A stretch of 64,000 nt of DNA from Amanita rubescens (lineage: Eukaryota > Basidiomycota > Agaricomycetes > Agaricales > Amanitaceae). The notes beneath the pieces were generated by a model, which was given only the letters and a program-made list of their open reading frames with translations, searched no databases and was not told where the DNA came from. Made by a program: the position numbers and the translations under genes. Positions 21,705 through 30,630 of the stretch are shown here, piece after piece. The stretch's first letter is position 1; each line of letters opens with the position of its first letter. The stretch lies in contig WION01000002.1 in the NCBI GenBank assembly GCA_015039365.1, positions 682,001 to 746,000 of the forward strand, written 5' to 3'.

Positions 21705-24020
21705 ATGCCGCCGAGGTGTGAACCCCTGTGCCACTTTTGTGACAGGTATTCGTTACCATTCTTTTCAGCATGCACGCGACTTGAACATTGTGCTTTAGGT
21801 TATATTTCACTACTTTCTCTAATCCGCCACCCCCTCAGCAAACTCTCAATCGTCTTGCCGCAGAATCAGGATACCAGCCACGCGTCCGCGGGAAATCCAG
21901 AGCAGGCCCATCCTCGTCGCCCGACGACAATGCTCATTACTATTACTTCTCAATTGACGATCAACTTCCCTATTTATCTTTTTTCCAAGACTGGGGCCCA
22001 CTGAATCTTGCGATGGTCTATAAAGCGTGCATCCTTATTCATGAACTTCTTGAGGTACGGTTCAAATTTGCTTCAACATGCAACGCCTTCAACGCATGCC
22101 GTCTCACGTGCTGGTCGAAATCTAAACACTTCCTATGAACAGGATCAAGAGCTCGCGTCACATAGGCTCGTGTTATACTCGTCTGATGATCCTCGTAAGA
22201 AAGCAAATGCTGCACTATTGATGGCTTTATATGTCGTACGTACGTGTGGGCTCACGGTGAACGTGGCTAATGGGTTAAACCCTAGATGATTGTTCAACGG
22301 CGAGCACCATGGGAGGCATTTCATCCCGTTGCCGAGATCGAGTTCATGCCGTTCCGAGATGCAGGGCGTGGCCCTCCGGACTTCCATCTCAATATACAAG
22401 ATTGTTTATGGGGCGTCTGGAAGGCTATGCAAAATGGGCTTTGTGATATGAACGAATTTAGCGTGGAAGACTACGAATACTACGAGAAAGTAGAGAACGG
22501 CGACTGGAACTGGATAACTCCTAATTTCATAGCGTTCGCTTCCCCCGTGGACACCACTTGGATAAAGCAAGGGAAAGAGGGCACCGCCTCGATACCAGAT
22601 ACACCATCCAGGTCGAAAAACCTGGCTCTTCAACGAAAGCTTCCAACACCATTCATCAACTGTTTGGACTATTTTGAAAAGCGCAACATCAAACTAGTAA
22701 TACGTTTGAACACGGAACTATATGACAAAAATACCTTCCTAGACCGTGGAATTGATCACATGGAGATGTATTTTGATGACGGGACCAATCCAACCGATGA
22801 GATTGTTCGAAAATTCATAGATGTGGCGGATCGCGTCATTGCAAGTGGGGGCGTTGTCGCTGTTCATGTAAGTTAAAGCCTATGGGATTCGCCGATATCA
22901 ACCCATTGACCTCGTCCAGTGCAAAGCAGGTCTTGGACGAACAGGGACGCTCATAGGCGCCTATCTGATATGGAAATATGGATTCACAGCCAACGAAGCC
23001 ATAGGATTCATGCGAATCGTACGACCAGGAAGTGTCGTTGGGCCTCAGCAACAATATATGTACATCAAACAATTGGAATGGACAAAATGGGCTGCATTAG
23101 ACGAGCTACGCAAATCGCAGGCCACTGCAATTACCAAGTCGCCAACCCTCGTAACGCCAGCGACGCCTCCGGCAGAACCAGATGAACAAGACGAGCACAT
23201 GCATATGACACCTCCACTACCTCCTGTCCCACTACCTCCAGTAACCCCAAGCCGGCATATAGCTGCTGCCACCGCGAAAGCTGGGGATATTGCGCCACCT
23301 GGGCAGCCGCGGAAGACCCCTATTGCTAAGCGACTGGCCAGGGACTTGTCTGATCAAGATACGGATGACGAGGAAGATGAGGTAGATGACGAATTGCCTG
23401 CACTAGGCGTCATTCCTCCAGTTGCTAGGAGTAGAGTGAAATCAAAGCCATCCAGAGGTATAACAGCATCAGAACAGAGACCGACACGAGTCACGAGGTC
23501 AACGGCGGGCGCGGCCAATATTAGGAAGGCAGGGACTGCATCCCTCCAAGCCACAACTGCAGCCCCATCTTCCCCCGTAAAATCAGGCCAAGGACCTAAT
23601 AAGATACCTAGATTAGCCACCACCCGGACGACCGCTGCTGCCAAAGCGGCAGCCGCCGCGACGAAGGCAATGAGTATGAATACCACGTCAAAGGGACCGA
23701 CAGGCATGACTACCCGGCTCAGGGTGAACGAGGCTCGCAGGCCCAACCCTCCATCATCGCCACCTCCTCCGTCAAGACTGCCAACATTGATACCCTCAAA
23801 AAGACCGCATCATGCATCGTCGTTGAGCGAAGCCAACGTGTCAACAGCCACTGGAGGAAAGAAAGCGGGAAAGGGATCACCGGTTATTCCATCCGATGCA
23901 TGGATGACAAACAATGCATCGGCGGTTGTAGATCCAGCTTCAAAAACGACAGGTCGACCGGGACTGAGAAGCGTGAGACGCCGTAGAAGCAGTTTCAGCG
24001 CAGCAGATGTGATTGTGTGA
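21705..24020 (+). CDS. CDC14: CDC14 dual-specificity protein phosphatase
   Basis: Exons 21705-21745, 21799-22054, 22143-22235, 22286-22867, 22920-24020; 690 residues. The N-terminal CDC14 domain shows [54 protein letters not shown] and [15 protein letters not shown]. The catalytic loop spans exons 4/5 as [11 protein letters not shown] (CX5R), followed by [12 protein letters not shown]. The C-terminal third is basic and disordered, with an acidic run ([15 protein letters not shown]) and Ser/Pro sites, as expected for nuclear localisation and cell-cycle control. The very short first exon ([13 protein letters not shown]) is the weakest part of the model. Head-to-head with the P450 at 19378-21464. 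Confidence 0.93.
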
Positions 24021-24239
24021 GTCGTAGATTGACTTCCACATTTGTTTCTTGTTTTCCGTCCTTCGCGCATACCCCATCCTGCCATGCAATCTCACACATG
24101 TTGGATCACTAGTTAATGGACATTTACGTCTACACAATCATCTATGCCGTGCATCTTCATACTGTATAATCCATTGGAAAGCGATTCGATTTGCGATGCA
24201 ATCAATAGCGAGGTACTATTGATGTATGTACGAATATTT

Positions 24240-25485
24240 CTACAACTTTGAATACTTGTGTACGCATTCAAAGAAGCCATTTCAAGTCCTCTGGGTCGAC
24301 GCCAGGGCTAATTCCATGCCCAAGGTTTGCTATCCATCCTCCCTGCTTCCCGAAATTCTCGCACATATGTTTCACCTCTGCCTCAATGGCGTCCCGTCCT
24401 CCAAACAGAACGATGGGATCCACATTGCCTTGGACAGCGACAGTTTTATTAGTACCCTTGACTGCCTCGCCAACGATACGACGTGCATCGGCGGGTTCAA
24501 TGCACCAATCAAGACCAAGGACATCATAACCCGACTGTGCCGCCAAAAGCGACAAAGATAGATTCGCACCCCTGGCGAAGAGAGTGAGAGGGACAGGCAA
24601 GTCAATATCGGCAAGCCGAGCGCGAACAGATTTGGAGATATGAACGAGGGAAGGAAGAGAAAAAGTAGCAAAGTCATGTGGCGACAGTTCTCCGGCCCAC
24701 GAATCGAATATTTGCAAGAGCTAAATAGATGGTTGGTGATTGAACTTTGCACACCTTAGTTGTTCACACTTGCCTGAGCTCCTGCTTTTACTTGACCGAC
24801 CAAGAAGTCGACGCATACGTCTGCGATTCGCATCAGTAGTGCTTTCGATTCTTCTGGGTATTTGTAAAGCCATGTTTTTGCCTTTTGGAGTGTCTTGCTG
24901 CCTCCCCCCTCGACCATGTATCCAAAGAGGGTCCACTGGTGCGCCACAGAAGCCAATGAGGGGAACTTCACCTGCGAGTTCCGTCCGAGTTTGCGTGATA
25001 GCGTCAAATACGTAGCCGAGCTCCTTTTCGACGTCGACGTGCTGTCGAAGTTTGTCCGCATCGCCCGGGGTGTCTAGGGGATGCGGAAAGAACGGGGCAG
25101 GATTCATAATAACTTCCATCCCCATGGCTTGAGGTATGACAAGAATGTCGCTGAATATGATGGCAGCATCGATTAAACCGGAATACCGGCGTATGGGCTG
25201 AAGTGTGATTTCTGTTGCTAGCGCTGGCGTGCGGCAGATCTCGAAGAATTCGTGGTTTTCCCTCACTTTCCTGAATTCTTTTGGATGATTGGACGATTAG
25301 AAGTGGATCGCAGAGGGAAGAAATGTACCGGGAAGATAACGACCCGCCTGGCGCATGACCCATACCGGAGCGCGTTCGGTTTTCTCGCCTAAGTGTGCGA
25401 ATTGAGTTGGTATCGGATATATAAAACGTGAAATACCTCTCGCAGCGCGAAGGAGCAGGTCGTTCTTGAGAGGAGGAAAAGTCAT
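24240..25485 (-). CDS. HEM12: Uroporphyrinogen decarboxylase, with two one-base frame breaks as sequenced
   Basis: Exons (minus) 25437-25485, 25329-25388, 24774-25277, 24240-24720. The N-terminal signature [13 protein letters not shown] spans exons 2/3, then [53 protein letters not shown] and [14 protein letters not shown]. The enzyme removes four acetate carboxyls to make coproporphyrinogen III in cytosolic haem synthesis. The exon sum is 1094 nt, i.e. 3n+2, explained by an extra G inside the second signature (near 24931-24945) and an extra T near the end (24265-24276, before ECVHKYSKL). With these two bases ignored the protein is 363 residues, the normal family length. Intron 3 is a GC..AG intron (GCAAGT donor at 24772-24773). 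An essential gene broken twice suggests sequence error. Confidence 0.85.
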
Positions 25486-25547
25486 GGATGTTATTGTAGT
25501 TGCTGGCACAACCGATTTACCCCGCGTCCGCCACTTTATATTATCAT
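25486..25547. promoter_or_regulatory. 62-bp divergent promoter between HEM12 and SHG1
   Basis: The two start codons (25485 minus, 25548 plus) are only 62 bp apart. The segment contains TTTATATTATCATATG directly before the SHG1 start, an AT-rich element. 5' UTRs of the two genes must be very short or overlap. Confidence 0.6.
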
Positions 25548-26122
25548 ATGGATCCGTCGCAGCTCGTGCAACAGTTCGGCCGATTCCACCTCCTACCCAG
25601 CTCTTGCACTCACCATTACCTAGGTTCAAAAAGTCAGGGGAGTTCGATCGGCTGCGGCGTCATCTACTTTCCCAGTTCCAGCGGAGCGTGCGTCTATCCT
25701 GTACCTTGAGCTTCAGTATCCACACTCATGCCTTCATAGGATGGGATATCAACGTTTCAGTCCAAGGTAGAGGATATCGCGCGACAGCGGCTCGCGTCAG
25801 ACGATAAACTCCAGCAATTGCCTCCTGACATCGTGCACAAGGAATTGATGCAAGAGCTGGACAGGCAAGCGCCACTGGAGTCTCCTCTTCGATTCATTCT
25901 CATCCCTCACACAGATATCCCATCGTCGAACGCACAGCAGCGGAGATATGCACCCTTTCTGACAATTCATTCGCAGACGAGGTCCGGTCTTCTGTGCAGC
26001 GCATATTGCAGGCTTCCATCCCAGAATCCACCGCAATTGGCGATGAGCAGGCACCACCCGCCACGGGTGACATCGATGCCGCTCAGAAGCCAGACGCATC
26101 GACAGCTGAGCCAACGTCGTGA
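25548..26122 (+). CDS. SHG1: COMPASS (Set1) complex subunit Shg1 / BOD1-like
   Basis: Exons 25548-25573, 25624-25687, 25740-25864, 25915-26122; 140 residues. The sequence [20 protein letters not shown], then [37 protein letters not shown] and [14 protein letters not shown] is the SHG1 domain pattern. Shg1 is a small subunit of the histone H3K4 methyltransferase complex; the animal relative is BOD1. Intron 3 is a GC..AG intron (AG|GCAAGC), and with the GT rule only the YPIVER block would be lost. The C-terminus is acidic and disordered. Shares a tiny promoter with HEM12. Confidence 0.85.
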
Positions 26123-26565
26123 ATCCCAGCCTTTTGGAGCCATGTTTTAGTGGGTGCGACTTCCATCTCTCGCATACACTAGCGCCCACGCAGATTGAAG
26201 GCAAGAAAACGCCGTCATGTTCTCTGTCATGCTAATTTCTTGTAACTGTTTGCGTTAGAGTATGCATTCACATGTTCGAATGCCATCAGTTACGTCGACG
26301 TCTGTCATGACATCGAAATATAAACGCGCCATAGCTTCCATTTTTACGTACGAGCGATTCTGACCGTTCCAGTTTCCACGGTTCATAAAAAATAATTATA
26401 TCCGTGGCCAACTATGCGAAGTATAGTCTAGAAGAGTGTTGTCGGCCATGAGTATGGAGATCCAGGTAATTAACCAACTATTAATAGTGGATGAAATATC
26501 AACACAAGAAAGGGTGAAAGAGGTAAGTCAATGGACAAAGGGGAACAAAATTAAGAACGGAACAA
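26123..26565. other. Convergent 3' intergenic region
   Basis: Between the SHG1 stop and the P450 stop. AT-rich in its right half, with no reading frame, repeat or RNA gene that I can support. Confidence 0.6.
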
Positions 26566-28665
26566 TCATTTAAGTTCCTCTCCCTGAATTAATGAAACCG
26601 CCTTTTCAGAGCGTGGCTTAATACTGCATTTAAAAGGCTTTGGGTGACTACGATGCGATCAGCATGAGCGTCCAAGAAAAGAATATAAATTCTACCTAAT
26701 TGTACCTGTTGTACAGTCGTGTACCGGCTCAACGACGACTCCGTTTTCCACACACTTGGTTATGTCAAAAACTGCCAATGACAATGCGCAGGAAACGAAG
26801 ACTGAAACTTCCGCAAGATGCATGCCTATGAAGAGGTCAAAACGTACGTACAAATAAATAACTGTTTTCGTCACAAACCTGGACAGACGCTTATCGATGA
26901 TGCATGGTTATGGCATGTTCAAACTCGGTTGCAACCCAAAGTAGTATAAGCGCCTACCGTCTCCCAAAGCCAAAGCAAACCTGACGTGGATCGGGTTCCG
27001 CAGGGCGCGTCCCTGTCGCAATAAATCGCTCCGGTCTGAATGTAAATGGGTCATCGTAGACTTTCGGGTCGTGAGTCAGTTTCCTACGCCTTTGGATCAG
27101 CGGGATGGCATATCATTAACAAGTTTTCGTTACCAAATATTTGGTATAACTAAGGTTCCTTTGGGTATAAAATAGCCATCTTGAACGTCATCTTGAGTGG
27201 CGCGGTGGGGTATCGCTGATTGTAAAAGAGTTTGTTTAACAAGGGCTAGCCTCGAAGTAGGATTCCTCACCAGTGGGTACTACAGTATTCCATCGGAAAA
27301 CTTCCTTTATCAACGCATCAACGTATGGCATGTGTTCGCGATCCGCATATGAAGGAAGCCTGTCGTTACCAACGACGAAGTCTATCTCTTCTTGTGCCTT
27401 CTTCGCGACATCAGGATATAGCGTCATTGCGAGGAAGAACGAGTATATTGCTGATACGGTCTAGACGTAGATTGTCAGTAAGTTGCGAGTCAAGTGGTAC
27501 TCGGGTAGCAGCAGGAGTCCTTAATGGGAAGGGGCTTACCGTGTCAGCTGCACCTGCATATAGGCTCGCAGCACTCCACTTGAGATCGAATTCTTCTTGA
27601 TCGCTAAGCCGTTTGCTCTCCAGAAGCGCGGATGAAAAAGATGTAGCAGCCGTTCCAGCGGCCTGTAACGCGATATTGGTCATTATCCAAACCAGTATCA
27701 GAGGTGTGTTTTACTATTTGTTGCTTAACGAAGTTATGTGGCTGTTCGACCATTTCATAAAGAGTGGAAGCCCAGCTAGCGGCTGTCTTTTGGAAACCAG
27801 CTCCTGGGAGCCACGAGGGAACATAGCGTACTGTGGCAGATGTTAGCAGGATAATACGTTGCAAAGGGCTATTTCGTACAGACGGGCAGGAAGTCCACCA
27901 AAAATCCGCCGGGCGCCGTCGCAAGCGAAAACTGCTCAGTAGCTTTCTCTGCCAATTCGACAAATGGATCATTGTCCTCTTTGATTTCATACCCGTGTGA
28001 AATGCGGAGAATAATGGCGCCGGCAGTCCTGTATTAGAAGGAATAATCGACATCATCGGTTACCATTCAATCGAAGAAAAGCAACGTACTTGCGGATATG
28101 TGTCTGAAGTTCTTCTGGCTTCGTCAGGACTCTTCGTAGGAACCGCCGCGTCTCTAGTTCCTCCACAGGAAGGAATCGTTTGATCGTTGCGTGGCTTCCG
28201 ACCAAACTATGAAAGAAGCGGCGGTAACGTCGAAATCGGTCGCCATACTGGAGGAGAACGAGAGTATTCTTCCACCCAACCAGTTCACCCCCCATTTGCA
28301 AGACGGGTCTGTCGGAATAAATCGAGCTCTTCTTGTCCAGCATTTCGTAGACCAGTCTACGTGAATTGAGGATGACGATATGCTGACCCAGAACGTTCAC
28401 GGAGCATATGTCCCCTGATAATTTGAGCCAGCCATATCAGGCGCTGGAGGATGGATGACGTACCCCAATTATCACCCCACTCAGCGAACCTGAGCCATTC
28501 TCGTTCAGTGGGCATGTCAAGTACGTTGCCAATTAACGGATAACCCTTAGGTCCCGGAGGGAGAGGTGGTCTTCGCTTGAAATAAAACAGTAACCTGAGC
28601 ACTATCAGGGCGGATACACCCAAAAAGATGTCGACGATGAGCATAAACGCTAGCACCGTCACCAT
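26566..28665 (-). CDS. Cytochrome P450 monooxygenase, OrdA-like, intact
   Basis: Eleven exons: 28464-28665, 28090-28414, 27880-28028, 27715-27830, 27540-27662, 27271-27460, 27134-27215, 26958-27083, 26879-26889, 26696-26825, 26566-26647; sum 1536 nt, 511 residues. N-terminal anchor MVTVLAFMLIVDIFLGVSAL, then the hinge RRPPLPPGPKGYPLIGN. The I-helix reads SLYAGAADTTVSAIYSFFLA, the K-helix EVFRWN (ExxR), then FRPERF and haem loop FGFGRRVCPGMHLAE. All motifs are present, so the enzyme should be active at the ER membrane. The haem-ligand Cys lies on an 11-nt exon (26879-26889). The type resembles fungal O-methylsterigmatocystin-oxidoreductase-like P450s that act on small or aromatic molecules; the substrate cannot be told. 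Confidence 0.9.
26879..26889 (-). other. 11-nt micro-exon carrying the P450 haem cysteine
   Basis: CGTCTGTCCAG (minus) completes R and encodes V-C-P plus the first base of G in FGFGRRVCPG. The left intron is GTAGGC..GATAAG and the right intron is GTTTGT..TTCATAG. Without this exon the haem ligand is missing and the frame is lost. Confidence 0.85.
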
Positions 28666-29664
28666 TGTTTAGCAGTTTATACCGGGAGGAAAAGAACGTG
28701 TTGAGGGAAGGAGTGAATATTTGGCTGACGAGGCGAAAGTAAGAGGCTCGCAGGTCAGCGCTTTTAAGTGGAATCGTTTATGGGGTGCGGGACAGCACCC
28801 CAATCAGCATCGCGACATGAACTTTCAAATCAATTCTCTCCGTCGCAAAGTTCTTGTAGTCATGCAGGAGTCCGCGGCAATCGTAATAGCAATTGCTGAT
28901 TCTGGCAGCGGCGATAGCCACGCGTTGACGACAGACATCAGGTGGTTCTCTGGTCCCTGACGTCCGGAACTGAGCAAAAGCGGAGAAATAGAGGATTTAA
29001 ATGGATCAGAAAGCGGAAATACTTCAGCTACTGATCCCGAAGGACGTTTTTGCAGAGAAATACGCTGCTTCTGATCCACGCGGGTCTCGCCTTCAAGAAC
29101 CTTGGATCCTATGAGATGGGACTCAGTACCGCACGGTTGTTTCGTCCGGGAGAAGAATCGTGCTGCGATTTGCAGAGTCTCCACGAGGCAGACTGAAAAT
29201 ATGGATCAGCGAAAGAGCGACGCGAGAGAGCTTTTTCGCGGAACCCGGATCGTAGAATACGTAAGAGTAGCTACTTGATGGTCTGCGAATTTCCAGCGAA
29301 GGATCGCGACAGCCGTGAACCTGCACAGATTAAGCATCTAGGCTTTCCACCTTGAGTAATGTCCTTTCCTTCAGCAAACTCATACCATCAGTCGCTGTCA
29401 CCTGGAAGATAAATTGTATGACCTCAGTTGGGTAGTTGCCGTACCGGTAGACACTAGTTCCCTTAACCAAGCTCAAGCTCCGTTAAAGGGTGTGTGACGA
29501 GATTTTTGCTGAAGACAACAGCACGTACGTACGTACTTTAAAACTTGTTTGTTGTCGGACTTAGTGTAAGTACAGTCCGTGAGCGCAGCCAAGCAGGAAC
29601 AAATACGGTTCCGTTTTTCGGAATCGGAACGCTCGCGTGCTGACGCGCTTCTTAGTTCAAAATA
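28666..29664. other. 1-kb divergent intergenic region
   Basis: Between P450 (minus) and mitochondrial bL12 (plus). It contains an 8-bp perfect inverted repeat, TGGGGTGC-GGGACA-GCACCCCA (28781-28802), about 116 bp before the P450 start, and an ACGT-repeat palindrome near 29524-29537. The 119-residue minus-strand frame at 28825-29184 has no recognisable similarity and no intron-like structure; I do not call it a gene. A non-coding RNA cannot be excluded. Confidence 0.5.
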
Positions 29665-30475
29665 ATGGCGGTAAGTCCAGTGCTTGTCAGTTTCCGCTTG
29701 TCCTCAATGTCTCTCTTTCCAGAGCCGTTGCACCGGTGTCTTTCGCTCCCTGTCACGTCCTTCAAATTTTTCTCGGTTTGTCTCCAAAGACGTCACCCAG
29801 CAGTTGTGATGACTTACCGGGTCATCTAGTTCCTCAAGGCCGTCCTTACGATGGCTAGCCACGGCAACTGAACAGGCTTCGCAATCAGCTGCCCCTCAAC
29901 CTCCGGCAATACCTTCAGACCCCCAAATTTCCCGCATTGTTGATGACATATCCGGACTGACATTGCTTCAAGCTGCTGACCTGGTGTCTTTGTTGAAGGT
30001 GCGGGAATTGTTATATTAAGGTGTATATCCATCTTATCATGACATAGTCACGGTTGAATATCCAAGAGATTGCTATGCCGGCAGCTGCCGCCCCTGCCGC
30101 CCCCGCCGCTGCAGAAGCAGAAGCACCAGCAGTGAGTTTGCTCATATTTGATTTTTTTTTACACTTCAATAAACTTTCTCAACAGGAAAAACCGAAAGAA
30201 AGGACATCATTCAACGTAAAACTTGAATCATTTGACGCCGCTGCAAAGGCCAAGGTCATTCGGGAAGTCAAAGCATTAGTGCCTAACCTTACCCTAATTG
30301 AGGGGAGTAACCCATTCCATTTGTCGAAGCCCAAACCGGGAATTTACACTTTCATCAGGCCAAGAAGTTCGTTGAATCATTGCCGCAAATTCTCAAAGAG
30401 AATATGCCTAAGGAGGAAGCAGAGAAACTCAAAGCAACCCTAGAAGGTCACGGCGCCGTGGTTAAACTAGAGTAA
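29665..30475 (+). CDS. MNP1: Mitochondrial ribosomal protein bL12m (L7/L12)
   Basis: Exons 29665-29670, 29723-29775, 29830-29998, 30048-30131, 30186-30302, 30359-30475; sum 546 nt, 181 residues. The first coding exon is only ATGGCG. Basic Ser/Arg-rich presequence (SRCTGVFRSLSRPSNFSR), then the N-terminal dimerisation helix (ISGLTLLQAADLVSLLKSRL), an Ala/Pro hinge (PAAAAPAAPAAAEAEAP), and the C-terminal L12 domain (KTSFNVKLESF-like, AKVIREVKALVPNLTLIE, AKKFVESLPQILKENMPKEE). It recruits translation factors to the mitoribosome stalk. The last intron needs a GG donor (GAG|GGGAGT) in place of GT to keep frame; the nearest GT, 4 bases further on, would truncate the protein. Confidence 0.85.
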
Positions 30476-30630
30476 CTTAATTTCTGTGTAATTCATGGAT
30501 TTGCCCCAATACGTAGAATGGGGAAAAAATTAATAACTGAAAGAATGTTGCAATGGCTTTGGTACACAGCATGTATACGTATGCTCAATGATGGGGATTA
30601 AAGTAAAAGCATGATAGAGACGAAATCCAT

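Noticed and set aside
23045..23746. Minus-strand Ala/Val/Ser-rich frames opposite CDC14
   Set aside because: Shadows of the low-complexity CDC14 C-terminus on the other strand.
28825..29184. 119-residue minus-strand reading frame upstream of the P450
   Set aside because: No recognisable similarity, no splice structure, composition like random sequence; treated as intergenic.
29520..29540. ACGTACGTACGT run as a regulatory site
   Set aside because: A simple repeat of three units; no support beyond being palindromic.
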